From assembly GCA_026873275.1 (NCBI GenBank), contig JANTUC010000015.1, forward strand, positions 496,001 to 560,000: DNA of 64,000 bases, written 5' to 3'. This stretch comes from Pseudopithomyces maydicus (lineage: Eukaryota; Ascomycota; Dothideomycetes; Pleosporales; Didymosphaeriaceae). How positions within the stretch are numbered: the first letter of the stretch is position 1; each line of letters opens with the position of its first letter. Below the pieces are notes generated by a model. That model worked only from the letters and a program-made list of their open reading frames with translations, had not been told where the DNA came from and did not search any database. The position numbers and the translations under genes are program-made. Shown here piece after piece: positions 12,459-24,118 of this stretch.

Positions 12459-13673
12459 ATGTCTTCCCCGGCCGACCACAAACCGTTGAAACAGGCGCCA
12501 AAGACGCCTCCTATACCAGTACCCAGTTCTTCGTATGTTCAAGTCCTGTCAGTCATTTAGCTGCTAGATTCTTAAACAAAGCAGCGTTTTACTCATTTCA
12601 CCGTCAAACCAAGTACTGCTCTTACATCGCGTGAGGACAGCGAGCGCCTTTTCATCAGGTACTTCCAGGTCTCGTTTCGAGTGCATCAAACTCTAACCCT
12701 CCCAGCACATGTCTTCCCCGGCGGTGCACTATCACCCGAACACGACGGCCCAACCCCCAGCATCGCAGACGTAGACCCAAACCTCCCCGCCTACAAGCTC
12801 GCCGCCATCCGCGAGACCTTCGAAGAATCCGGCATCCTCCTCGCCAAGTCCAGCAAGACAGGGAAACTCTTCACTGACATCAGCGACGCAGAGCGCGAAG
12901 AAGGCCGACGCGCTGTCCACTCTGGCAAAATCCTTTTCCCCGATCTTCTCCGAAAATGGGTCTGCGAAGCAGATGTCGACGCTCTCATCCCGTTCACACG
13001 CTGGGTCACGCCGCCGAACGTGAAAAAACGCTTCTCCACGCAAATGTACCTGTACTTCCTGCCACTGGGCTCAACGTCGCCTTCGTCCTCGAAGGACAAG
13101 TCGGCGGCAAGCATCGCTGAGGGAGCTGATCTCGACTCGGAGGCCGATATCGTGATTCCCCACCCGACGCACGACGGTGGAATAGAGCACACTGCTGCTC
13201 GCTTCCTCCCACCGAATAAATGGCTTTCCCTCGCGCAGCAGAATCGCATCATTCTTTTCCCACCGCAGTACTTCCTAACCTGGCATCTATCTCGCTATCT
13301 CTCGCCCACAGTCACCTCGGCGCGTTCCTCCATCCCGCCGATCGAAGACCTGCAGCGTGAACGAGACCAGTTGATGGCGTTCCTAAACGCCGACGACGGT
13401 GAATTTGGGAAGGCGGTTATCAGTCCTCTGGTGCTAGGCGGCGACTACGGCGAGAAAGACCAGCGGGAAGTGGGCAGGGCGAGGCTGGAGAAGGGGACGG
13501 CGGTGTTGCTGTTGGATAGTCCGGGGGTGGAGCTGGAAAGGGAGGGCGTGAAGGGGACGATGAGGAAGTGGGTTGTGACTACGAAGTTTAAGAAGGAGGG
13601 GCCGAGGGATGTGAGGGTGCAGGAGAGGGAAGAGATTCTTGGGAGTGGGAGGGTGGAGAGGACGAAGTTGTGA
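12459..13673 (+). CDS. Nudix hydrolase, NUDT7/NUDT19-like (acyl-CoA diphosphatase type)
   Basis: Exons are 12459-12532, 12585-12658 and 12706-13673, giving 371 residues. Splicing joins PVPSSSVLLISPSNQVLLLHR to ASAFSSAHVFPGG, the standard N-terminus of this subfamily. The Nudix box is split by an insertion: FPGGALSP is followed about 30 residues later by RETFEESGI, which matches REUXEEXGU. An FTRWVTPPNVKKRFSTQMY segment typical of NUDT19-like proteins follows. Family members hydrolyse CoA and acyl-CoA to 3',5'-ADP and phosphopantetheine derivatives, often in peroxisomes; the C-terminus here (RTKL) is only weakly like a peroxisomal signal. The substrate is inferred from the family. Confidence 0.88.
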
Positions 13674-14590
13674 GGTACGCGCTGAAAAAAAAGCTGTGTA
13701 TGAGTCGAACGGTGTTTAGGTGAGACTTAGAGCATTGACAATAAGACGGTACTATTATCGGCAAGCGCAATTCGATAAGGCTGTTTTCATTGATTTGACG
13801 TGAATTCTGACTACGATACTTGATACGTGGTCAGTTGTGAGTCTCGGAGAGCTATCAAGATATGTCTGTTACCCCTGTTTTTTAGGCAACAGCATAAACC
13901 TTGTTTTTAAGGCGCCCGATCGATTATCGGAGATTTAACACGTCAGGCATTCGTACATGTGTCTTTATCGACTTTTTATTCGTGGCCAGAATTTTCAAGT
14001 GGACAGGTGGTTCGTTCGCGTCGTGACTGCTTTGATGCTGTGCAGTGATATGCCATATCACGTGACTCTCGTTGTGCCCCTTCGCCAGATGCGACCTCAA
14101 ACCTCCAACGAGTTGGAAAACAACACGAGAAAGAGGAGTTGAGACAGCATTCTTAATAGAGTCATTCGGTGTATTCATAGTCTCAGGTCGTGCATCCAGT
14201 GAGACATACACATTGCGCAAGTGTGGCTGTATTTTTACACACCTTTGAACCATCCTTTTGTTCTCCGCATGCAACGTGTCTCTAGTACAGATCCCAGCGC
14301 TCTACACGTGACATCACACACTGATGCATGCTTTTGGAAAGCCACATCTCCTTGGCATTAAGTATGCCAGATGTCCAAAACGACAGATGACTCCCTGGAT
14401 AAGGCGTGCACTGGGAAGAGTCACTCCATTGTCCGTCTCCACGATATAAAACTCCACCTGATCCAAGTTAAAACTGCTATTCACAACCATCTTTTTGTAC
14501 TCCATACCACGCGCTACTACATACAGCCGTGATTGCTTGTACCTCTGGCATACATACTTTACATTCTTTCATCTTCCACAATCCGCCACC
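13674..14590. promoter_or_regulatory. Intergenic region and BiP promoter
   Basis: About 920 bases with no credible gene, ending in the promoter of the BiP gene. Two CACGTGAC elements (14059-14066 and 14305-14312) contain the ACGTG core used by bZIP stress factors. They are candidate sites for unfolded-protein-response control of BiP, but the core is short and could occur by chance. Confidence 0.4.
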
Positions 14591-16930
14591 ATGACACGAC
14601 GCCGAAGAAGTTCCCCACACAAAACCGCTCCTCTTGGACCATCGGCCTCTACCTCTTACTCGTCCTCTTCGCGGGCCTCTTCCTCACCGCCCGCGCCGAA
14701 TCCCCACCCCAAAATGACACCACCGACATCACCGGCCCCGTCATCGGCATCGACCTCGGCACCACCTACTCCTGCGTCGGCGTCATGAAAAATGGCCGCG
14801 TCGAAATCATCGCCAACGACCAAGGCAACCGTATCACGCCCTCATGGGTGTCCTTCACCGACGAAGAGCGCCTCATCGGCGACGCCGCAAAGAACCAATT
14901 CCCGTCCAATCCACATCGGACCATCTACGACGCTAAGCGCCTCATAGGCCGCAAGTTCACCGACAAAGAGGTCCAGAGCGACGTCAAGAGTTTCCCGTTC
15001 GACGTCGTGAGTTCCAAGGGTTCGCCGAAGGTGCGCGTCGATGTGCAAGGGGAGCAGAGGGACTTTAGCCCCGAGGAGGTGTCGGCGATGATATTGGGGA
15101 AGATGAAGGCCATCGCGGAGGAGTATCTGGGGGAGAAGGTGGTGAATGCCGTGGTGACGGTGCCGGCGTATTTCAATGATGCGCAGAGGACGGCGACGAA
15201 GAATGCGGGGACGATTGCCGGGTTGAATGTTTTGAGGGTTTTGAATGAGCCGACGGCGGCGGCGTTGGCGTATGGGTTGGATAAGGAGGAGGGGGTGAGA
15301 GGACGATTTTGGTGTATGATCTTGGGGGTGGCACTTTTGGTAAGTTGGCCGAGTCGATTCACGCTGTGGAGTGTTGGGTCATGAGCTAACGGTTCGAAGA
15401 TGTTTCTATACTTACCATGGACGACGGCGTCTTCGAGGTACTTTCGGTTGCGGGAGATACCCACCTTGGTGGTGAAGACTTCGACCAACAGGTGGTTGAT
15501 TACTTTGTCAAGAAGTATAACCAGGAGAACGATGTCGATATTAAGAAGGTGATTGGTCTAAGAAATATTTTGGGAACATATGGCTGATAGCATTATAGGA
15601 CGCGAAGACAATGAGCAAGCTCAAGCGGGAAGTCGAGCGAGCGAAACGCACTTTATCGTCTCAGAAGACCACCAAGATCGAGATTGAGGTACGTACATGC
15701 TAAACCTTATTACCTGATTGATTACTGATGCTATATACGTACAGAGTTTCCATCAGGGCAAGGACTTCTCCGAGACGCTGACACGAGCTCGCTTCGAGGA
15801 ACTGAACGAGAAGCTGTTCAAGAAAACACTGAAGCCTGTGGAGCAAACACTCAAGGACGCGAAGCTCACAAAGAAGGACATCGATGACATTGTCCTCGTG
15901 GGCGGTTCGACACGTATTCCAAAGGTAGTTTTGCTGCTTCCAACCCAACTGTTCCCACACATTCCTAACAATATCTAGGTCCAATCCATGCTCGAGCAAT
16001 TCTTCAAAAAGCCAGTTCGCAAAGATGTCAACCCAGATGAAGCTGTCGCATACGGTGCTGCCATTCAAGGTGGCGTACTGGCTGGCGAAGAAGGCGCGGA
16101 AAAACAACTCATCCTCGATGTAACACCCTTGACTCTTGGTATGCCCCCACCTCCTTTCGAGTCAAACCCAGCAGTTACTAACATAGATCTAGGTATCGAG
16201 ACTACCGGAGGCGTCATGTCCCACATTATCGGGCGCAACACGCAGATCCCAACGCGCAAGTCTCAAATATTCAGTACCGCCGCCGACAATCAGCCTATCG
16301 TCAGCATACAAGTGTTCGAAGGCGAGCGAAGTCTCACAAAGGATAACAGACTATTGGGTAAATTCGACCTGCAGGATATACCACCCGCTCCTCGCGGCGT
16401 GCCACAGATCGAAGTCATCTTCGAGGTGGATTCGAATGGCATCCTGAAAGTATCGGCTGAGGACAAAGGTACCGGCAAATCGCAATCCGTCACCATCACG
16501 AACGACAGAGGGCGTCTATCACAGGATGAAATCGACCGCCTGGTTGCCGAAGCAGAGAAGTTCGAGGAACAAGGTTCGTCGCGGATACTCATGTTTCCTT
16601 TCACACGTCGCTAACACGATGTCCACAGATAAGGCGATACGCGAAAAGATCGAAGCCCGTCACGGACTGGAGAATTACATATTTAGCCTCAGGAACCAGG
16701 CTAACGACAAGGAAGGTTTGGGATCAAAGATTGATAACGAGGAGAAGAAAGAGCTCTTGGATGCGATAGAGGAAGCGCGCGAGTGGTTGGAGGAGAACAA
16801 AGCTTCGGCGACGACGGAGGAGTTTGAGGAGCAGAAAGAGATACTGAGTAATGTGGCGTATCCAATTACGAGTAAGCTTTATGGCGGAGCGGAGAATGGT
16901 GGGGATTCGTATGAGCATGATGAGCTTTAG
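14591..16930 (+). CDS. kar2: ER-lumenal Hsp70 chaperone BiP/Kar2 (two apparent frameshifts)
   Basis: ER Hsp70 that drives translocation and folding of secretory proteins. Exons are 14591-15339, 15400-15548, 15599-15688, 15745-15924, 15979-16138, 16193-16573 and 16629-16930. An N-terminal hydrophobic signal (IGLYLLLVLFAGLFLTARA) leads to VIGIDLGTTYSCVGV, then VVTVPAYFND, and the protein ends in the retention signal HDEL. Two one-base shifts occur in exon 1, at an A run (14621-14624) and a G run (15291-15295). Adding one base to each joins MTRRRRSSPHK to NRSSWTIG and restores KEEGGERTILVYDLGGGTFD, giving 670 residues, the usual BiP length. The frame of the signal peptide has no ATG of its own upstream. 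BiP is essential in fungi studied, so real disruption is unlikely. The donors of introns 2 and 6 (GTGATT and GTTCGT) are off consensus. Confidence 0.95.
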
Positions 16931-17191
16931 GGTCTCTCGACTGCTTAGCCTTTTGTGAATATATACATATCCATGGAGTAGAGAGCCAGTGTTGGGATAT
17001 ATTAGAATACTATCTACTTGTGGAACTTCACCTCCCTCTGGTCTTTGTGCGACGTGGTCGCTTTCAAGACCCAATACCAAATTACTTCTGCCTAATGTAG
17101 CATCCGAGTTGGCCTTTAGTGCGATGTCATTCCATCCGTCAAAGTCATTAAAGCATGCTTAGGTCGAGTTACAGGTTGTCCTAATTGCTCT

Positions 17192-17926
17192 TCACCCGTC
17201 GTGGCATCCTCCCTCTTCCCATCCGGTGCCAGAGATGTAACGACCAAGAATCAGCTCGCCAACCACAATGCCGAGTATTATAACTAGAAAGAATCCAAGA
17301 TTAAATGTCATGACTGCAAGCATCCTGTTGAATATCAGTAGCTTTCTTTGAGGCAATGTCTGTCAGACTTACAACAAGTACCCAATAAGTGCCCTCAACC
17401 CCTCAAGTAGAGCACGCGGGCAATCGATGTTGAACCGCCATGGATTTCCCGCTTGCCAGCGCCCTCCAAAGACAGCCATCCACCCAGGTGTCTTCGATCC
17501 ATGCTTCCCGCCATTCTCAACATCCATACCAGGTGGCGGAGGCGAGAGCGGCGCAATCTCATCGAACTCAACACTCATGCTGTGAGACTGATGCTCGACC
17601 TTTGCCCCATTGCGTTTGTATCTCCTGTGCAACTCTGCTTCCCGTCTTGCCTCCGCAGAGTCATTCGCCCACTTGTGTCCGAGCTGGCTTCTCCAGGCGC
17701 CTAGGAAACGGTTGAAAAGTGTGACTACGAAGAGAAAAACGAGAGTGCCGAAGTATTTTGCTGGAGTGTCAGTTGTCCAGTCTGAAAAGAAGAGCGTCAC
17801 TTGAGTCGAGGTCGAGAAGGTGCTCATCATGGTCATCGCCATGCCAGTTCCGGCTGTCCCATTTTGAGCTGGATTTGTTGCACTCAGATGGTCGTGGTTC
17901 ATGTTCATGTGCTCCATATTGTCCAT
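17192..17926 (-). CDS. CTR-type copper transporter
   Basis: High-affinity Cu(I) importer of the CTR family; works as a trimer in plasma or vacuolar membrane. Exons (minus) are 17926-17373 and 17324-17192, giving 228 residues. The N-terminus carries Met/His motifs (MDNMEHMNMNHDH) for copper capture. TM1 is around KYFGTLVFLFVVTLFNRFLGA. After a long cytosolic loop with Pro-rich and basic parts comes TM2 with the MxxxM selectivity motif (MLAVM), reassembled across the intron, and TM3 with GxxxG (GIVVG). The first in-frame ATG is at 17926. It is transcribed away from a small His/Met-rich secreted protein (18415), which may be functionally paired with it. Confidence 0.93.
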
Positions 17927-18414
17927 TTTACTAGACGTGGTAATAGGGGTATGTGGAAGCAAATTGAGTGCCTATAGGCTCAAGAGTGGTAGCGAGTGTA
18001 TAAACACTACATGTGGATGGGATCTATGGTACACCTACGTGATACCGAAGTGTGGCGTGGTCAGATTGCATACATGCTCAAACTTGCTCACTTTACAAAC
18101 GGTGCGACATTAAGCTCGTGCCACACAAGACTCTGCGAGACACCTGGGAACAAAAGCATTGACAATGAGCAGATAGATACAATGTCTCGTCTTGGCGATT
18201 AGCCTGGTTTCCACAGGGTTACACTTATAGTAGAGGTCTCGAACATGGCGTTCGCTGCAATATGCTGTTACACCAGTGGGCGCATGGGTTAGCCACATCC
18301 GGTTAGCCCGCATGCACCACCCATGCCCAAGCAGACACTCAAATACTCCTGCTGGGCCCGTTGCCTGAGTCCTAATCCATCTTTCCCAAATCCTGTCAAT
18401 TGTCCACCGTCAAC
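17927..18414. promoter_or_regulatory. Divergent promoter, CTR transporter / small His-Met protein
   Basis: Head-to-head region of 488 bases. AATATGCTGT at 18259-18268 fits the copper-factor element D(T/A)DDHGCTGD described for fission yeast Cuf1. One such match can occur by chance. TTGCTCA at about 18087-18093 resembles the Mac1 half-site. Both are suggestions only. Confidence 0.35.
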
Positions 18415-18756
18415 ATGTTCCGCTATACCATACTCTCGCTAGCTCTGCTTGCCGCCTTTGTTGCCGGTCACGAAGGCCACGACGACGACCACTCTGCTGT
18501 TGTGTACACCACGGTTATGGTCATGAACGGCGTCACTACTACTATGGCCATGACTGCAGAGGCGACTGAGGAATCATCTGCCACGAAGGCTGCGGCGCAA
18601 TCAACGTCAAGTTCCAAGGGATTGGCGCTACCGACAAGTGTACCGAATATGTAAGCATAACCCTCAAGTAAATCATTAGTCGAATTTCGATACTAATCTT
18701 TGTGCAGTGGTGTCGCCGGATTGGTCGTTGCAGCAATCGCGGGTGTGGGACTGTGA
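18415..18756 (+). CDS. Small secreted His/Met-rich protein, possibly GPI-anchored
   Basis: Exons are 18415-18650 and 18708-18756, giving 94 residues. A signal peptide (MFRYTILSLALLAAFVAG) is followed at once by the metal-ligand-rich HEGHDDDH. Next come a Met-rich stretch (VMVMNG...TMAMT), a Ser/Thr/Ala linker, and a hydrophobic tail (GVAGLVVAAIAGVGL) ending at the stop, as in GPI-anchor precursors. I do not recognise the family. Its position head to head with a CTR copper transporter and its ligand-rich mature N-terminus suggest a cell-surface copper-binding partner, which is an inference. It could instead be a generic small wall protein. Confidence 0.75.
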
Positions 18757-20836
18757 TTCTGCCGCAGGTGCATTGGCATTACATGCACGGACGCGGAGGA
18801 CATTGGGCGGGCACCATGTGTATTGCGCCAACTTGGCTTTCAGTCGAGGGAACTATTCTACTCGAGCTACAAATTCTCGGTTTTGGAGCCTTTCAGGGGT
18901 TGGGTGATGCCTTTGACCAGGCATCTCTATTTAAACGGCTTCTATCCTACATGAGAATAGAATATGATATATGTATACCCACCTCCTTGTTTCGATCAAG
19001 TGAGCCACTATAAGTTAATCTCTTCCACGACTACGATACGAGAAAGTTCCAAGCTTCTAGACGGAGATGTTGAATTTTCCCGCATAAGTGTTGCACACAT
19101 ATGTATGAAAGGTGCGCAAATGTGCGCATGGTGGCATGAGCTCTCTGCACGGCAAAGCTCTCCAAGGTGTATAATTCTTATAGAGAAGACGCTTGAGAAA
19201 ACGCAAATAAACACCAGAACAGGTGAATATAACCAATGCAGATATTCAATGGTCGATGTCAGTCCGTTGCCTACTTTGGCTTAGCTGTACATCGTGATAT
19301 GTAAATGTGGATAAAAAAGCATCGTGCCGGATATTGTTGTTGGATGAACAGTGTGGCACATATGTCTCGCAAAGCTGCTCGCCCATATCCAAAGCTGGGC
19401 AAGGTTATTACCGAAACTCTAGATCAAATGTATACTAGAACTACAAATTTGGGTGTAAGTAATCGTATTTATCGGTATACAAGTATTAGTTAGAGTTTAC
19501 ACTCGTTCATGGATCTTTATAACCGATCCATGGAGGTGATCTAGTCACGGAATTTATTGCAGGATATCTTGAGCCCAAAAGGAAACTTTTGAAGCTCTGT
19601 GGTCTGTATTTCTGCCATTGCATACAGCCTTTTAGCCTAGGGTGAAAACTCTTGCAAAACGGACTCTGTGCACTACCAAAATGTGTACAAGGTTTCTGAA
19701 CTTGATAGTTAAATATGTAGGCAAAGACAGATCAAAATAGATTCTTGCAATTCCAATCGGGAAAGCTATAGGGAAACAATCGAAAAATGCATATTGTGCG
19801 ATGGAGCTGAGCTTGAAGCTCATGAACTTGGATCTCTTGTCAGCGCTGGCTTTTCGTAGTTCAATGTCTTGTCGATAGCCATTGAAACGTTGCAGAGATC
19901 TTGTTCTGGAGTCTACTTGAAAGAGTTTGGACAAGCTTAACTCAAGCTGTTGTACTTATTTTGTAGATTTCAACCGCATCACCACGGGCTTTAGTAAATA
20001 TTATCATGAAAAACGACGTTAGTGGGACTTGTCTACTAAGTCTTCGTCTTTACAGTTAGCATAATGGATTGATTTCTTCTAAATTTTTGGGTCTTTTATT
20101 GATGCACGTCTCAGGCTCTCTGAGTGTGAACGGTCTCCAAAACAAGTGTGTGGGTGAATGTTAGAACCACGTGATGTTACATAAGCCCCTGGAGCGCCCG
20201 GAGCGCCCGTACCTCTATCCCAATTCAAATATCAACCCTAGGTTGCTATTGGGCGCTTCAGGTACAGCATGATCTTATAAAATACGTATCGATTGTTATG
20301 TAACAGTTTGGGCAAACTTCAACAGCAATCTGCCGCTTTCGAGCACAGAAGCCTCCCTTTCTGGACCGGCGTATAGAACTAAGATATCAGACTGATTATA
20401 TACCTACTTTTATTCACTCTCATTCTTGTATCCGCTTAGATTGACCGCACACAAAGCTCAATATCGATTGGTAAGTAGACTCCCGCCGCACACAATCAAC
20501 CGCACCAAGTGAACGACACATGGCTACAGAATCAACCTCCCAGCCCCACAAACATAGTCAACCTGCGATCACGCGAAGTCTTGGCATAGTGTTTCTTTAA
20601 AAGCCCCGTCGCCCCATACGTTCGTGCTTGCACATCCACGCGTACCACTGCGATTGCTCCCCCCGACAGTAAACTGTCGCTCGAGCTACCGCAATCCACA
20701 CGTGCTACCCACCCTTTCGAGAACAACCCGTTCTCGTACACACTTTCATTGACACCGGCCACATCGAGTAGTGCACGACCACAACAGGTGAACCTACCAG
20801 CTTGCTGCTGCACCCCGTCAATTGCACGCATCCGCG
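18757..20836. other. Gene-poor stretch of 2.1 kb
   Basis: No frame with convincing coding character, no RNA gene and no mobile-element signature was seen. Composition is more AT-rich than the gene regions. A 9-base tandem duplication (GGAGCGCCC twice, 20191-20208) lies upstream of the next gene, whose 5' UTR and promoter must occupy the right end. Confidence 0.45.
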
Positions 20837-23631
20837 ATGAGGGAGGCCCTGGGCTCCCTCGTCATGGATCTTGCTACTGCAGCAGCCATGGCGTACGACT
20901 ACATTGTCAACAGTGATCTTGTTGGCAAATGTGGTGACATGTTCATCGCCTTCATCGTCACTATCTACGACCTCGGCCTGTACAAATGCTGTCTCCACGG
21001 ACTCTTCCTTCTCCTTCTTTTCAGGGTACTATTCCTTGCTATCGACCGCCCAGAGCTCAGCAGCAATTCCACCAAGAGCAACGATGCGCAGAACAAGAAG
21101 ATCGACTGGATCGTCGAGATGAGTATGACTGCAGTCACCTTCACCTTCACCGCCATCCTCACTTTCGCGCCTCCCTTCCACAAGGTCGATATGCTCGTCA
21201 ACGTCTACTTCTTCCTGATGGTACTTCTCGCCATATCTGTCGCCTACGTGGGCTGTGCGTCCGACCTCGACCGCCGGCTCAGCGATCAACAAAAGCGCGT
21301 TGGAAAGCTTCGCTTGAACTTCGGCGAACTCGTGGTTATCAGCATGATGAGCTACACAGGCTGGAACATATATCTTTGGATCATCGAAGATTTCACAGTT
21401 GTCAACTTCACATGGGCCACAATCATACTTGTGCTGGTTCTCGGCGCGCTCACAACCGTCTACTACGCCAGGATGATCGGTATGGATGACAAGCTCACGA
21501 TCCACCAGAAGAAGGACAGACAACAGGAGCTCTTCTTCAACAGTGCGGGATTACTTATCAATTATGTTTACATCGCCTCATTCGCCTACGATTGGTCATC
21601 TGGAACCTTGGCTCTACTCAAGAGCCTTGACAACACCATTCTCTACTTGATCAGCTGCTTGGCACTCTTTGGGGTCTTTTCTTTCTCTATCACCAATGCT
21701 AATAGGCAATTGACCTCAATCGAGCGACGGAAACTAAGCTTCAAGATCGTGTACAACATCTCACAGTTCATCACTATCCTGGGCTTATTTTACTCTCTCA
21801 CGCATTTGTTCCGCTACGGCGTACTCTTCACCATGCTGATATTGATTGGAAACTCTATGGCTTACGACATCACAACTGTACTCTGCGATTATCACGATAT
21901 CAAATTCGAATGGTCATTCGAGAAAAGTGTACACGAGGTCCATCCTATGCCCGAACCCTCTCCAGAAGATGAGAGGATTCGCCGAAGCCCGATCTGGCAA
22001 TACAAGAAGGCGGTCCAGAGAAAAGAGGCATATGCTAGACTCAGGCCTTGGACACCGCCGGGACCCCTTATACTTGTCCCGAAGCCCACACCTAGTTGGT
22101 CCGAGGAATACATCTGGGCTGAGCCACAGGTCGTCAAACCGCCGGAGCCTCTACCGAACATTACGCTGGAGGAGCCCGAAGAAGACGAACTAGTCAAGCC
22201 ACTCACGGCAATGATCGAACGGTGGAATCTGAAGCCCAACCCTGAGGCGGAGGCGAAGGAAGCCTTGCAGGAGCAAATAAGAGCCGAAGCCAAACTAAAG
22301 GCCAAACTTCAACGCCGACGCGAAGACGAGGCCTTGCCCAACTTCAAACGTTTCCTGGCTAAAATTGAGAGAGAAGCTCAAGTGGATGGTCCGGAAGCAG
22401 CTGGAATCAAGTCGAGATACTACGTCATTCGGGAGATAGAACGCTGGGACCCCTTTCTCGACCCGTGTCTGAGCGACTACGCGATTACCTGGAGAGGCGT
22501 TTCCGAGAGTATGCGACGGAACACAGCCTCGGAGAGGCTGCACTCTTGTACCTCAAGCCCCTCTCATCAGTGTCTGATTCCCTCGACGACCTAAAGAATC
22601 TCGTTGATCACCTGCGCGAGAAGGAAGCTTTCGAGCAGGAGCAAGCTAGGCGTCTTAAGCTGCAGCAAGAAGAAGAGGAAAAGCAACGCATGATCGAACT
22701 CCACGACAAGCCGGCTCTCGTCCGTCGCATTGACAGGTACGCCGCTGTCCATGGACTTCCAACGGCGACTCGCAAGTTCCACGATGCCATCCATAAGCTG
22801 TACGGCGCCCAGGGCATGTTCACGTGCCTGGTCCAAGTCTCTCTACTCCAAGCCCAGCGGAAAGTCGATAAGGCACTCAAGACGCAGAACCTGATGATCG
22901 AGATCCGAACCCATGCCTTCAAGGACGGCTACCGGGGCGCCAAGCGGAAGTTCTCCAAGAAACTCGCCCGCCTCGTTGACGATCCGGCACCCTTCTGGAA
23001 GACGCTCCGGAAGGACGTCTACCAGCTTGACGCCGACATGATGAAAGAAAAGCCCGAGATGAAAGACCTCCTCTTCCGACACATGAAGATCGAAATGTTC
23101 TCCTTCGCGCTCCTCACCCGCCCCGACAAAGACTGGGGCTACGGCGGACACGCCGTCCGCAAGGAAGACGTGCTCCACCTGAGCAAGCGCTTCATGTACA
23201 ACAAGTACGGCGGCATGATCAAGGCCCTCGGCGACGAGCGACCCGGTGACTGCTTCTCGCGCCTCTGCGAGGAGGTCCTCCGCGAGCACTTCCGCCGCTG
23301 GATGTACCTCAGCCGCGAGACGTACTTCATCGGGAAGGACGCCGCGGGTATTCCGCCTGAGAAGCTGGATGCGTACGTTAACAAGAAGAAGTACGAGGTC
23401 AGGAGTCGGAGGGCCAAGCAGGTTCGCGAGATCTGCGAGAAGATCGGGTTGTCAGAGAGCATGTTTTGGCAGAATGTTCGCGACCAGTGCGAGTTGATTC
23501 CGGCGCGGGTCCGGAAGGAGAATCGGGAGGGTTTCCAGAAGTATGGTCGGATTTGGTACTTCCTGCAAGGTGTGAAGCCGCCTCCGCTTGGTCCGCTTAG
23601 GCTGTACGGCGGGAGAGGCTACGCAGGCTAA
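20837..23631 (+). CDS. Unknown polytopic membrane protein with long charged C-terminus (one apparent frameshift)
   Basis: I do not recognise this protein. Without introns it would be 931 residues. The first ~370 residues hold about nine hydrophobic segments (for example LHGLFLLLLFRVLFLAI, ATIILVLVLGALTTVYYA and ILYLISCLALFGVFSFSI). A Pro/Glu-rich stretch and then a long, highly charged helical region (EQARRLKLQQEEEEKQRM and onward) follow, with a conserved-looking globular end. The frame changes near 22462-22464 (CCC). One more base joins WDPFLDP to VSERLRDYLERRF and keeps coding character on both sides, so I treat the two halves as one gene. ATG 20837 is the first in frame; 20864 is an alternative. 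The 3' flank (about 23650-23765) is a run of TTTGCTTT-like repeats. Confidence 0.7.
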
Positions 23632-24118
23632 GTTGCTTTCCGTTTTTGATTTACGGTTTTTTTGCTTTCGTGTCGCGTTCTGTTTGGATTCGTGGATTCT
23701 GCTTTTGTGTTTTGTCTGATTTAGTTTTGCTTTGTTTTTGCTTTGCTTTTGCCTTGTATTGATTTGCTTTCGTGTGTGATTTCTGCGGGTTTGGCGACAA
23801 GGCGTATCGGATAGGTGGCGTACTGGCTGGATAGCCGGTAGATATACCCAGGGTACGATTCAAGCTGCAGGCGTCGATTCTAATTGCAAACAACAATGTT
23901 TCCAAAAAAAAACCCCCGACTTGCCATGTGCCTGTGACAAGAATCTAGAGCGCGAGTTGTATTGACGAAGTCTTTACGATGCGGCAGTGGACAAAAAGCC
24001 GTTTGGCCGCTCAAAATGAGACGTTCCCCTATGTCATTCGTACTGGTAGCTAACATCTATGATGATAAAAGTGTGGCAGGGTATCATTTTACTATACACT
24101 ATATGCAGATATAGACGG
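23632..24118. other. Convergent intergenic region with T-rich repeat tract
   Basis: This is the gap between two genes that end towards each other. Roughly 23650-23765 is low-complexity, with repeated TTTGCTTT and TTTTGC units. No gene was seen. Confidence 0.6.

Noticed and set aside
14533..14590. BiP start upstream of 14591 in the signal-peptide frame
   Set aside because: That frame has only a TTG, no ATG. The ATG at 14591 with a one-base repair explains the N-terminus better.
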